Origin: Polyangium mundeleinium
GTDB lineage: Bacteria; Myxococcota_A; Polyangia; Polyangiales; Polyangiaceae
DNA length: 64,000 bases
Direction: 5' to 3'
NCBI RefSeq assembly: GCF_028369105.1
Contig: NZ_JAQNDO010000001.1
Coordinates: 11,192,501 to 11,256,500 of the forward strand
The notes under the pieces are model-generated. The model had not been told where the DNA came from. It saw only the letters and a program-made list of their open reading frames with translations, and searched no databases. Positions 43,987 to 52,567 of the stretch are shown piece by piece. Numbering within the stretch: position 1 is the first letter of the stretch; each line of letters starts with the position of its first letter. The position numbers were made by a program, and so were the translations under genes.

Positions 43987-46370
43987 GCCGGCGGAGCGCT
44001 CCCCGCGCCGTGCTCGTCCTCGGCGGCCGCTTTTGCCCGTGCCGCCTTCCGCGCGGGCCGCGCCGCCGCCGCGTCCTCGCCCTCGTAATACCCTTCGCGA
44101 CGGTAGTAATAATATCGATACTTGTATTCGTCGCGGTTGAAGTTCACGGCGTTGAGCACCGCGCCCGCCTTCGTCGCGCTGATGTCCTGCAGCGCGCGCA
44201 CCGCGTGCCGCGCGAGGTCCTTCGTCGTCTTGAAGGCGCGCACGACGAGCACCGTGCCGTCGACGAGCGTGGAGAGCACGGCCGCGTCCGTGACCGGTAC
44301 GATCGGCGGGCTGTCGATGATCACCCGGTCGAAGCGCTTCTTCACGTCGTCGAGGAACTTCTTGAACTTTTCGCTGTGGAGCAGCTCCGCCGGATTGGGC
44401 GGAATCGGGCCGGCGGGGATGACCGACAGGTTCGGCACGTCCGTCTCGAGCACGGCCTCGTCGAGCGAATCTTCGAGCATCGCCGTGGTCACGCCGACCT
44501 CGGAGGTCTTCCGGAAGACCCGATGCACGCGCGGCCGGCGCAAATCACAATCGATGAGCGCGACCTTCTGCCCCGCCTGGGCCATGACGATCGCAATACA
44601 CGTGGCCACCGTGGTCTTGCCCTCCGAAGGCCCCGCGCTCGTGATGAGCAGCGTGCGGTAGGGTTTGTCGGGGGCCATGAAGAGCAGGTTCGTCCGAATG
44701 GTGCGCGCCGCCTCGGCGATGCCGCTCGTCGGCTGTTCGTGCACGATGAGCTCGGAGTTCATCACGCGCACGGGTTTGCCGCGCTGCCGCCGCGGCGAAT
44801 GCGCCCCGGGCTTCGCGCCGTCGTCGATCTCGGGTAGGAGGCCGAGGAACGGCAAGCCGAGGTCTTTTTCGACCTCGTCGGGCGTCTTCAAGCTGCGATC
44901 GAGGAGCCCGCGGGCGAGCGCCGTCGCAATGCCGAGGAGGACGCCCAAAAACACGCCGATCGCGATGCTGCGCGTGACCTGCGGCCGCACCGGCGCGCGC
45001 GGGACGAGCGGCCGATCGAGGACGCGGATGTTGTTGACGCGGAGGACACGCGCGAGATCGCTCTCCTTCGTGCGTTCGAGGACGAGCGAATAAAGCTTTT
45101 CGTTGTTCTCTTTCGAGCGTCGGAGGCGATTGTATTCGATTTCGAGCAGGTTCAGATCGAGCGCCTGCTTTTTCGACCGCTCGAAGAGCCCCGAGAGGCC
45201 CGCCTCCTGGCGCTTCAGGACGGCGAGATCCTTGTCGAGGGCGCGCTGGATGTTCTTCACCTCGGCGAGCAATGCCTTCTTCGCCGCCTCGGCCCGCGCG
45301 TCGGCCTCCTTCACGTCGGGGTAATTGCGCCCCTTGCCCTCGCCGAGCAGGCCGTCCCGCGTGCGAATCGCCTCCTCGTACGAGGTCCGGAGGCCCATCA
45401 AGACATGGCTCTCCAGAAGCTCGCTCGCCGGCAAATCCGTGGGGTTTTCCCCCTTCACCTTCGCGAGCTCGTCCCGCCGCGCCTGGAACTCTTCTTTCCG
45501 CGTCCGGACCGTCGTCAGCGTGTCATTGAGCTGCTTCATCTCCTCGCGCAGCATGTTCGACTGATCGTCGATCGCGACGGAGAGGATGTTCTTCGTCTCC
45601 TTGTACTCGTGCAGCGCCATTTCGCTCGACTCGAGGTCGACCTTGAGTTTGTCGAGCTGGCTGCGCAGCCAATCCGCGGCCGTCGCGGTCGAGGTCACCG
45701 CGTCGTCGAGGTTTTGCTGGACGTACGTATCGACGAGGACGTTGAGAATACGCTGAGCGCGCTGCGGATCGGCGTCCTCGAGCTTGATCACGGCAAGCCG
45801 GCTCTCCTTGACCGGATCAACCTTGATCCGACTTCGGAGCACCTCCGCCGCGATTTCCTCGGGCACGCTCGTGTCCGGCGAGGGCGTGCCCGGCGGGAGG
45901 TTGCCGAGAAAGCCGCCGTCGTGCTGGAGCCCGAGCTCGCTCACCACGGCCGTCGTGACCTTCATCGATTGGATGATCTTGTATTGGGTCTCGTAATACT
46001 CGCGGTTGTCCCAGAAGCTGCCCGAGCCGAGGTCCACGATGTTCTCGACCTTCTGGCCGAGGGGACGCGGCGGGTTCGGGTCGAAGAGGATCGTCGACTG
46101 CGCCTGGTAGATTTTGACCTGGCCGAGCGTGTTGAACGTCGCCGCGAGCGAGACCACGAGCGCCGCCCCGAGCGCCGTGGACCAGTACTTGCGAACCATC
46201 TGCCAGACGACGGCAGGGCTCAGGGCCCCCTCGGGCGCGCGCTCCACGGCCTGGGTCGGCTTGGGCGTCGTCAGGGTCGAGGTTCCAGGTGCGTCCGTCA
46301 CGGTGGCAAGTGGGGTGCGGCCGAGCTGGCCGGCTCCGCCTAAGGTGCGCCTACGCCCCCAGATGTTCAA
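43983..46370 (-). CDS. wzc: Wzc/BY-kinase chain-length regulator
   Basis: 795 residues if started at TTG 46370; GTG 46301 gives 772 and neither start has a strong ribosome site. Wzz domain with helices near residues 60 and 470 (IAIGVFLGVLLGIATALA), and long coiled-coil between. The C-terminal kinase has Walker A SAGPSEGKTTVAT, Walker A' LIDCDLRRPRVH and Walker B RVIIDSPPIVP, and ends in a tyrosine cluster (YKYRYYYYRREGYYEGE) that is the autophosphorylation tail. It sets chain length and export with Wzx and Wzy; BtkA-type kinases do this in Myxococcus. Confidence 0.92.
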   Translation of the reverse strand: MNIWGRRRTLGGAGQLGRTPLATVTDAPGTSTLTTPKPTQAVERAPEGALSPAVVWQMVRKYWSTALGAALVVSLAATFNTLGQVKIYQAQSTILFDPNPPRPLGQKVENIVDLGSGSFWDNREYYETQYKIIQSMKVTTAVVSELGLQHDGGFLGNLPPGTPSPDTSVPEEIAAEVLRSRIKVDPVKESRLAVIKLEDADPQRAQRILNVLVDTYVQQNLDDAVTSTATAADWLRSQLDKLKVDLESSEMALHEYKETKNILSVAIDDQSNMLREEMKQLNDTLTTVRTRKEEFQARRDELAKVKGENPTDLPASELLESHVLMGLRTSYEEAIRTRDGLLGEGKGRNYPDVKEADARAEAAKKALLAEVKNIQRALDKDLAVLKRQEAGLSGLFERSKKQALDLNLLEIEYNRLRRSKENNEKLYSLVLERTKESDLARVLRVNNIRVLDRPLVPRAPVRPQVTRSIAIGVFLGVLLGIATALARGLLDRSLKTPDEVEKDLGLPFLGLLPEIDDGAKPGAHSPRRQRGKPVRVMNSELIVHEQPTSGIAEAARTIRTNLLFMAPDKPYRTLLITSAGPSEGKTTVATCIAIVMAQAGQKVALIDCDLRRPRVHRVFRKTSEVGVTTAMLEDSLDEAVLETDVPNLSVIPAGPIPPNPAELLHSEKFKKFLDDVKKRFDRVIIDSPPIVPVTDAAVLSTLVDGTVLVVRAFKTTKDLARHAVRALQDISATKAGAVLNAVNFNRDEYKYRYYYYRREGYYEGEDAAAARPARKAARAKAAAEDEHGAGSAPPA

Positions 46371-46464
46371 GCGGGCCGCGATCGCGGGAGGAGCTTCCTC
46401 CCTGGCAAGGATCGCGGCCGAAAATTGGGGGGTTCGGGGGCGGGCGGGCTACGGTCGGCCCTGC

Positions 46465-46728
46465 GTGCTCGGTGATCTCGTCAAGCGCCTGGTGAACGGC
46501 GTGGTGCTCCTGCTCGGGAGCCTCGCGTTTTTCCTCGTCCCCGTCGGGAGCAAGACGTCAGCGCAGCACGTCGTGGCGATCTTCTCCACGAAGCCGGCGC
46601 GCGAAGCCGCGCAAGCCTTCGCCCACGCGGCGCGCGACCTCGCCCACGAGGTGGCCGCGAACGTCGAACGAGCCAAACGCGCCCCGGCCCTGCCCGACGC
46701 GAAGCCGAAGCCCGCGAACGAGCGTTAG
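46465..46728 (+). CDS. small single-helix membrane protein
   Basis: 87 residues from GTG 46465. One hydrophobic segment at residues ~11-26 (GVVLLLGSLAFFLVPV) after a basic N-terminus, then a helical Ala-rich soluble part (AAQAFAHAARDLAHEVAAN). No known family. It is divergent from the Wzc gene and its last 4 bp overlap the convergent ferredoxin gene. Frame continuity farther upstream is antisense to wzc and is not counted. Confidence 0.55.
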   Translation: MLGDLVKRLVNGVVLLLGSLAFFLVPVGSKTSAQHVVAIFSTKPAREAAQAFAHAARDLAHEVAANVERAKRAPALPDAKPKPANER

Positions 46729-47087
46729 CCCTTCTTCTTGCGCGGGTCCGTGTACTGCGGGTGCTCGTTGTAGAAGGCGTCGAGGCTCTCGCGCGTGATC
46801 TCGGCCTCGATGTCGCCCTCGCGATGGATCTTCGCCTGGCAGCCGAGCCGCGAGCTCAGCCGCACGTCGAAGGCCTTGTCGAGGATGTCCTCCTCGTCCT
46901 CCTCCGCCTCGGAGAGCAGCTCTTTGCCGCGCAACACGTAGACGTGACACGTCGAGCACGCGCACACGCCGCCGCACGCCGAGCCCTCGGGCGCCTCGAC
47001 CTTGCGCGCCGCTTCGAGGAGCGAAGTCCCGATCGGTACCTCGACGTCGTACGTCGACCCGTGCGCCAAAAACCGTACCTTTGCCAT
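46725..47087 (-). CDS. fdx: ISC-type [2Fe-2S] ferredoxin
   Basis: 120 residues. Ligands C38, C44, C47 and C83 (pattern C-x5-C-x2-C, then LGCQAK) match Isc ferredoxins, with an extra Cys at 42. RLSSRLGCQAKI and YNEHPQYTDP are close to bacterial Fdx. It supplies electrons for cluster assembly on IscU. The start overlaps the hscA stop by one base (TGATG). Last gene of the ISC operon. Confidence 0.92.
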   Translation of the reverse strand: MAKVRFLAHGSTYDVEVPIGTSLLEAARKVEAPEGSACGGVCACSTCHVYVLRGKELLSEAEEDEEDILDKAFDVRLSSRLGCQAKIHREGDIEAEITRESLDAFYNEHPQYTDPRKKKG

Positions 47088-49045
47088 CAGCTCCCCGTCC
47101 CGGAGGCGTCGCCGTCCGGTGCATTGTGCCCCGCATGCTCGGCGAGGTGCGCCTCGACGCCCCTCGCCTTCGCCACGGTGCCTTCGATCGCCGTCACGTC
47201 CTTGCCCGCGATCGCCCGAGCGATCGCGCGATCCATGCGCCTGCCGGCCCAGCCGTGCGTGACATCGTCGAGGACCTCGGTGCGGCCGCGGATGATCGCA
47301 GCGCGCGTCCCACGGATGGCCTCTTCGAGCCCGGCGAGCGCCTCGTCGATGCGCGCGCGCTCCTCGTCGCCTTCGAGCAAGTCGGCGTCGGCGACGAGCG
47401 CCTTCCTCGTGGCGAGCACGACCCGCTCGGCCTCGACGCGCGCCTCGATGAGCTGACGTTTTTCGAGGTCCTCCTCGCCGTGATCGAGCGCGGCCATGAG
47501 CATCGCCTCGACCTCCTCGTCCGTGAGGCCGTAGCTCGGCTTGACCTCGACCTTCTGCTCGACGCCCGTCGTGAGCTCGTTCGCAGTCACGCTGAGGAGG
47601 CCGTCCGCATCCACGCGGAACGTGACTTCGAGTCGCGCGAGGCCCGCGGGCATGGGCGGGATTCCTTTGAGGACAAAGCGAGCCAGGGAGCGGCAGTCGA
47701 TCGCGAGCTCGCGCTCCCCCTGGACGATGTGGAGATCGAAGCCGGTCTGGTTGTCGGCGTACGTCGTGAAGGTTTGTCGCGCGCCGGCCGGGATCGTGGT
47801 GTTGCGCGGGAGGATCTTTTCGACGACGCCGCCCATCGTTTCGAGGCCGAGCGAGAGCGGGAGGACGTCGAGCAGGAGGACCTCGTCGGCGCGCTCCTTC
47901 GTGCCGGCGAGGATGTCGGCCTGGATCGCAGCGCCGAGCGCGACGACCTCCTCGGGGTCGAGGTCGCAGAGCGGTGGCTTGCCGAAGAGTTTTTCCACGT
48001 ACTGCCGCACGTACGGCACGCGGGTCGAGCCGCCGACGAGGATGACGCCGTCGAGCTCGTCAGCCGTCACGCCAGCGTCGCGGAGCGCGCGCCGGCAAGC
48101 GACGCCCGTGCGCTCGACGATCGGTTTGATCAACGCCTCGAACTCGTCCCGCGTGACGGTGAGCTTGCGCGTGCCGCCCGGGACCTCGATCTCGGCCTCG
48201 ACACGATCGTTCTCGGTGAGCCCGTGCTTGATCTTGCGCGCCGTATCGAGCGCGAGCCGCACGAGCTCGCGAGGACGGTTCTCCGCGGGAACACCGAGGT
48301 CCTGGAGCAGCCTCTCGGCGAGCGCGCGGTCCATGTCGTCGCCGCCGAGGGCGCTGTCGCCGCCGGTCGAGCGCACCTGGAAGACGCCGTCGTCGAGCAG
48401 GAGGATCGTCACGTCGAAGGTGCCGCCGCCGAGGTCGTACACGGCGAACAGGCCGTTCTTCTGTTTTTCGAGACCATACGCGAGCGCCGCGGCGGTCGGC
48501 TCGTTGAGGAGCCGGAGCACGTCGAGGCCCGCGAGCTTGCCCGCGTCCTTCGTCGCCTGTCGCTGCGCGTCGTCGAAGTACGCAGGCACGGTGATCACCA
48601 CGCCGCCGACGGAGCGCAGCTCGTCCTCGGCGAGCGAACGGAGGACCTTGAGGACCTCGGCCGAGACCTCGACGGGCGTGACCGAGCGATCGCGGATCTT
48701 GAACCGCACGCTCTTCGCCTCCTCGGGCGTCTTCGGCTCGACGAAGTCGTACGTGCCGAGCCTGCGCGTCTCGGGATCGTCGGCCCCTCGCCCCATGAAG
48801 CGCTTCACGCTGACGATGGTCTCGCGCGGAAAATCGACCGCGAGGCGCTGCGCGTCCACGCCGACGATCACGCGGCCGCGCGGGTCGTAGTGCACGACCG
48901 AAGGGACGAGCTTCTCCGCGTTGCAGTCGGTGATGACGACGGGCTTGCCGTCACGGACACGCGCGACGAGCGAGTTCGTGGTGCCGAGGTCGATGCCGAT
49001 CGGCCTCGGGGCCGCCTTGGGGTCGAAGATTTCGAGTAGAGCCAT
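47087..49045 (-). CDS. hscA: HscA, Hsp70-type Fe-S chaperone
   Basis: 652 residues. ATPase blocks GIDLGTTNSLVARV and YDLGGGTFDVTILLL, linker LLLDVLPLSLGLETMGG, and substrate-domain NTTIPAGARQTFTTY. The length is close to E. coli HscA (616) with some C-terminal extension. It uses ATP to help move the cluster from IscU to acceptors with HscB. Flanked by hscB (66 bp upstream) and fdx. Confidence 0.95.
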   Translation of the reverse strand: MALLEIFDPKAAPRPIGIDLGTTNSLVARVRDGKPVVITDCNAEKLVPSVVHYDPRGRVIVGVDAQRLAVDFPRETIVSVKRFMGRGADDPETRRLGTYDFVEPKTPEEAKSVRFKIRDRSVTPVEVSAEVLKVLRSLAEDELRSVGGVVITVPAYFDDAQRQATKDAGKLAGLDVLRLLNEPTAAALAYGLEKQKNGLFAVYDLGGGTFDVTILLLDDGVFQVRSTGGDSALGGDDMDRALAERLLQDLGVPAENRPRELVRLALDTARKIKHGLTENDRVEAEIEVPGGTRKLTVTRDEFEALIKPIVERTGVACRRALRDAGVTADELDGVILVGGSTRVPYVRQYVEKLFGKPPLCDLDPEEVVALGAAIQADILAGTKERADEVLLLDVLPLSLGLETMGGVVEKILPRNTTIPAGARQTFTTYADNQTGFDLHIVQGERELAIDCRSLARFVLKGIPPMPAGLARLEVTFRVDADGLLSVTANELTTGVEQKVEVKPSYGLTDEEVEAMLMAALDHGEEDLEKRQLIEARVEAERVVLATRKALVADADLLEGDEERARIDEALAGLEEAIRGTRAAIIRGRTEVLDDVTHGWAGRRMDRAIARAIAGKDVTAIEGTVAKARGVEAHLAEHAGHNAPDGDASGTGS

Positions 49046-49111
49046 GGGGTTCGCGGGCCAAGCTCGGCTTGTCCGAGCGTAGCCCTCACGTGGAATGAGG
49101 GCCTTTCAAGA

Positions 49112-49642
49112 TCAGGAAGAGAGCTCTTCCTCGATCGCGCTCGCCTCGTCGAGGAAGCGCCGAAGATAACGGAGCTCGCCGAGCTCGGGCAGGACGACCG
49201 CGAGCTTGGTCGCGTCCGGATCGGACGCTGCAAACTGGCGGCCCATCGACGCGAGCACCTCACGCTCACGCCCGCGGATCGCCTCCGCGAGCGCACCGAC
49301 GGCCGCGAGATCCTTCCGCCGCCGCGCATCCCCGAGCTCCTCGCGCCGCTCCATCATCTCCATCAGGAGATCGGGCGACGGCTTCGGCTCGGCGGTCTCC
49401 CCGACGGGCACGCCGGCGCGGCGAAGGAGCGCCTCGGCGCGGCGGATCGGGTCCTTCAGGACGCGGAAGGCGTCGTTCACTTCGATCGCGCGCGACAGGG
49501 ACAAACGCCGCTCGGCCGCGGGCGCGCCTGCGTAGCGGTCGGGGTGGAGCGCACGCGAGAGGTCACGGTGCCGGCGCGCGAGGTCGTCCGGATCGAGGTC
49601 GAAGCGGGCCTCGACGCCCAGCGTCTGGAAGGGATCGATCAT
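49112..49642 (-). CDS. hscB: HscB co-chaperone (J domain)
   Basis: 176 residues. J domain with the HPD motif in RALHPDRYAG (residues ~32-36), preceded by DPFQTLGVEARFDLD, and a C-terminal three-helix IscU-binding part (LGELRYLRRFLDEASAIEEE). It stimulates HscA ATPase and delivers IscU. Lies 66 bp before hscA and 52 bp after iscA. Confidence 0.93.
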   Translation of the reverse strand: MIDPFQTLGVEARFDLDPDDLARRHRDLSRALHPDRYAGAPAAERRLSLSRAIEVNDAFRVLKDPIRRAEALLRRAGVPVGETAEPKPSPDLLMEMMERREELGDARRRKDLAAVGALAEAIRGREREVLASMGRQFAASDPDATKLAVVLPELGELRYLRRFLDEASAIEEELSS

Positions 49643-49694
49643 CGTGAGAGGAGCGGTGGGATGCAGCGTCCGCGCCGCGGCGGAAGGAGCCTGC

Positions 49695-50114
49695 TCAGCC
49701 GACGGTGAAGGAGTGGCCGCAGCCGCAACGGCTTGCTTCCTTGGGGTTCTTGAACTTGAAGCCCTGGAACATCAGGGTCTTCTCCCAGTCGAGCACCGAG
49801 CCGCCGAGGTAAAGGATGCTCTTCTTGTCGCAGTAGACGCGGACCGTGCTCTTGCCTTCCTCGGGGTACTCGAGGACCAGGTCGCCCTTGCGCGGGGCGT
49901 CGTCGTCGAACTCGATGACGTACGAGAAACCCGAGCAGCCACCGCCCCGGATCCCGATGCGGATCGCAGCGTCGGGCGTGCCGCGCTTGGCGAGGTTCGT
50001 CCGCATCGCGTCGACCGCGGCCGACGTCACGCCGATCGTCTTCTTCGCGTCGGTCGGCGCGGGCGCTCGCTGCTCCGTCTGGTTGCTCTGCGAAACTTCG
50101 CTGGTCGCGTTCAT
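49695..50114 (-). CDS. iscA: IscA-type Fe-S carrier
   Basis: 139 residues from ATG 50114 with GGAG 8 bp upstream. The three cluster cysteines are in IRGGGCSGFSY and RCGCGHSFTV; the core is about 107 residues with a ~30-residue Gln/Thr-rich N-terminal extension. Carries Fe-S clusters or iron between IscU and target apoproteins. Confidence 0.92.
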   Translation of the reverse strand: MNATSEVSQSNQTEQRAPAPTDAKKTIGVTSAAVDAMRTNLAKRGTPDAAIRIGIRGGGCSGFSYVIEFDDDAPRKGDLVLEYPEEGKSTVRVYCDKKSILYLGGSVLDWEKTLMFQGFKFKNPKEASRCGCGHSFTVG

Positions 50115-50149
50115 CGTACGTTCTCCGTCCACCTTCCCGAAGGGCGCCG

Positions 50150-50554
50150 TCACTGCCCCGGGAGGGCCTTCTTCGCCGCCTGCTTCGACCGGAAGTCGGC
50201 GATCGCGCTCTTGATCGCGTCCTCGGCGAGCACCGAGCAGTGGATCTTCACCGGCGGCAGGTGGAGCTCCTCCGCGATCATGCTGTTCTTGATCTGCTCG
50301 GCCTCGTCGATCGTCTTGCCCTTGAGCCACTCGGTGGCGAGGGACGAAGAGGCGATCGCCGAGCCGCAGCCGAACGTCTTGAACTTCGCGTCCTCGATGA
50401 CGCCCGCGTCGCTCACCTTGATCTGCAGGCGCATCACGTCGCCGCAAGCCGGAGCACCGACGAGCCCCGTGCCGACGTGCTCGTCGTTCTTGTCGAGGGT
50501 GCCCACGTTGCGCGGGTTCTCGTAGTGCTCGATGACTTTCTCGCTGTATGCCAT
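50150..50554 (-). CDS. iscU: IscU scaffold protein
   Basis: 134 residues from ATG 50554 behind AGGAGAG. Starts YSEKVIEHYENPRNVG. Cluster ligands: GAPACGDVM (Cys with the stabilising Asp), TFGCGSAIASSS and KIHCSVLAEDAI. Scaffold on which IscS sulfur and iron form the cluster. Typical length for the family. Confidence 0.95.
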   Translation of the reverse strand: MAYSEKVIEHYENPRNVGTLDKNDEHVGTGLVGAPACGDVMRLQIKVSDAGVIEDAKFKTFGCGSAIASSSLATEWLKGKTIDEAEQIKNSMIAEELHLPPVKIHCSVLAEDAIKSAIADFRSKQAAKKALPGQ

Positions 50555-50578
50555 GGCTCGAAACTCTCCTACCTCAAA

Positions 50579-51802
50579 TCAATGCGCGGCCCACTGCACG
50601 GAAGCGAGATCGATGCCTTCCTTGTGCATCTCGTAGAGCGGGGACATCTCGCGGAGCTTGTTCACCTTGCGGATCACGAGGTCGGCCACGTAGTCGACCT
50701 CCTCCTCGGTGGTGAAACGACCGAGGCCAAACCGAATCGACGAGTGGGCGAGGTCGTCGCCGATGCCCATCGCGTGCAGCACGTATGAGGGTTCGAGGCT
50801 CGCGCTCGTGCAAGCCGAGCCGCTCGACACCGCCACGTCCTTGATCGCCATGATCATGGCCTCGCCCTCGACGAACGCGAACGAGAGGTTGAGGTTGCCC
50901 GGGAGCCGGTGCTCGAGCGAGCCGTTCACGATGACCTCGTCGAGCTCGCTCGTGATGCGCCGGCGGAGTTTTTCACGCAGCGCGAGGATGCGCTCGCTCT
51001 CCGCGCGTCCCTCCTCCAGCATGATCTCCGCGGCCCTGGCGAAGCCCACGATGCCCGGCACGTTCAACGTGCCCGAGCGCATGCCGTACTCGTGCCCGCC
51101 ACCGTCCATCTGCGCGACGAGGCGCACGCGCGGCTTCGACCGGCGCACGTAGAGACCACCAACGCCTTTGGGCCCATACATCTTGTGCGCGGTGATCGAG
51201 GCGAGATCGACGTGCATCGCCTCGACGTCGAAGGGCACCTTGCCCACGCCCTGCACCGCGTCGGAGTGCAGAAGGACGCCGCGTGACCGCGTGATCTTGC
51301 CGATCTCCGCGATCGGCTGCACCGTGCCGACCTCGTTGTTCGCGAGCATCACCGAGACGAGGATCGTCTTGTCCGTGATCGCCTTCGCGACGTCGTCAGG
51401 ATCGACGCGACCATCCTTGCCGACGGGCAGGTACGTCACGTCATAGCCCTGCTTCTCCAGGCGCTTGCACGTGTCGAGCACGGCCTTGTGCTCGATCACC
51501 GTGGTGACGATGTGGTTGCCCTTCTCCTTGTAGAGCTCGGCGACGCCCTTGATCGCGAGGTTGTTGCTCTCGGTCGCGCCCGACGTGAAGACGATCTCCT
51601 TCGGATTCGACGCGCCCACGAGCTTCGCCAGGATCTCCCGCGAGCGCGAGACCGCTTCCTCCGCCGTCCACCCGAACACGTGGCTCCGGCTGGCCGCGTT
51701 GCCGAACCGGGCGTTGAAATACGGCAGCATCGCCTCCACGACGCGCGGATCGACCGGCGTCGTGGCGTGGTAGTCCATGTAAATCGGGATCTGGATCGAC
51801 AT
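50579..51802 (-). CDS. iscS: cysteine desulfurase IscS
   Basis: 407 residues from ATG 51802; an in-frame start at 51826 precedes no conserved residue. [20 protein letters not shown] starts the fold-type I PLP domain; the Schiff-base Lys is in [12 protein letters not shown]; the mobile Cys loop is [14 protein letters not shown]. Donates persulfide to IscU. Follows the merR-type gene by 27 bp and precedes iscU by 24 bp. Confidence 0.95.
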   Translation of the reverse strand: MSIQIPIYMDYHATTPVDPRVVEAMLPYFNARFGNAASRSHVFGWTAEEAVSRSREILAKLVGASNPKEIVFTSGATESNNLAIKGVAELYKEKGNHIVTTVIEHKAVLDTCKRLEKQGYDVTYLPVGKDGRVDPDDVAKAITDKTILVSVMLANNEVGTVQPIAEIGKITRSRGVLLHSDAVQGVGKVPFDVEAMHVDLASITAHKMYGPKGVGGLYVRRSKPRVRLVAQMDGGGHEYGMRSGTLNVPGIVGFARAAEIMLEEGRAESERILALREKLRRRITSELDEVIVNGSLEHRLPGNLNLSFAFVEGEAMIMAIKDVAVSSGSACTSASLEPSYVLHAMGIGDDLAHSSIRFGLGRFTTEEEVDYVADLVIRKVNKLREMSPLYEMHKEGIDLASVQWAAH

Positions 51803-51829
51803 CGGTTTCGTCTCTCTTCGAAGCACCCT

Positions 51830-52477
51830 CTAGCGGTCCGCGCCACCTCGGGAGTGCCCGTTTCCGCCGTGAATTCCGGCCACCAGCTCGGGCTCGGCCT
51901 GCGTCCGATCATGCACGTTGCAGTCGGTGCAAGCGGCCACGAGCTCGTCGGGTGCACACGTGTCGCACGTGTCGAGGTAATCGATGCTCGCCTCGAGCTC
52001 ACGCTCGAGCGAGGAGAGCCGCGCGATCTGCGCGCGCGTCTCTTCGAGCTTCTGCTGGTAGATCGACCGGACCTGCGCCATCGCCTCGGGGGCCGAAGGC
52101 GCGCTCTCCCAGAACGCGACGATCTCCTGGATCTGCGAGAGGCTGAGGCCGAGATCGTGCAGCTTGCCGATCCACCGGACCCGCGTGACCGCCGCCTGAT
52201 CGTAGAGCCGATACCGGCCCTTCGACCGCGCGTGCGGCCGGAGCAAACCCACGTCCTCGTAGTGGTGGATCGCTCGCACCGTCTTGCCGACGGCCCGCGC
52301 GATGTCCCCGACCTGGAGAAGGCGCTCGGCCCCGTGCCCGTCCCGATCCTCGTCGAGATCCGGCGGCACGAGCCCCACGTCGGCCCGATGCGCACCCGCA
52401 CGAACGCCATTCGGGAGAGGAAGGACACCTCTCTCGTCGAGTCCACGCGCTAAAGGTAGGTGGCGAATCGGCCGCAT
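51830..52477 (-). CDS. MerR-family regulator with C-terminal Cys cluster
   Basis: 215 residues from ATG 52477, which has GGAG six bases upstream. The MerR DNA-binding domain begins at LLQVGDIARAVGKTVRAIHH (about residue 53), later RPHARSKGRYRLYDQ, and a long dimerisation helix (IYQQKLEETRAQIARL). The C-terminus has TCDTCAPDELVAACTDCN, pattern C-x2-C-x8-C-x2-C, a likely metal or Fe-S site. The first ~50 residues have no homology and may be untranslated, so a start at a downstream GTG is possible. As the first gene of the ISC operon it probably controls it, in the place that IscR holds in other bacteria. Confidence 0.8.
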   Translation of the reverse strand: MRPIRHLPLARGLDERGVLPLPNGVRAGAHRADVGLVPPDLDEDRDGHGAERLLQVGDIARAVGKTVRAIHHYEDVGLLRPHARSKGRYRLYDQAAVTRVRWIGKLHDLGLSLSQIQEIVAFWESAPSAPEAMAQVRSIYQQKLEETRAQIARLSSLERELEASIDYLDTCDTCAPDELVAACTDCNVHDRTQAEPELVAGIHGGNGHSRGGADR

Positions 52478-52487
52478 CCAAAACTCC

Positions 52488-52511
52488 AACCCTCACGCAT
52501 GCGTGAGGGTT
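52488..52511. promoter_or_regulatory. 24-bp palindrome, probable MerR operator
   Basis: Perfect inverted repeat with half-site AACCCTCACGCA, centred between 52499 and 52500, in the gap between the divergent merR-type gene and the 52568 gene. Its edge is 11 bp from the merR ATG and 57 bp from the other start. MerR regulators bind such palindromes between the -35 and -10 boxes. No clear -35/-10 pair is visible. A further weak inverted repeat (CCTAA...TTTAGG) lies at about 52513-52530. Confidence 0.7.
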
Positions 52512-52567
52512 ACCTAACGGAAGGTTTAGGCGCCCCTCGGGAGGCTGTCAACCGGAGCAGGACGAAA

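Noticed and set aside
46114-46464. Upstream extension of the 87-residue membrane protein
   Set aside because: The extension is antisense to the wzc N-terminus and lacks protein-like composition.
47081-49039. 652-residue plus-strand frame opposite hscA
   Set aside because: A mirror frame typical of GC-rich DNA; no motifs, while the minus strand is a complete HscA.
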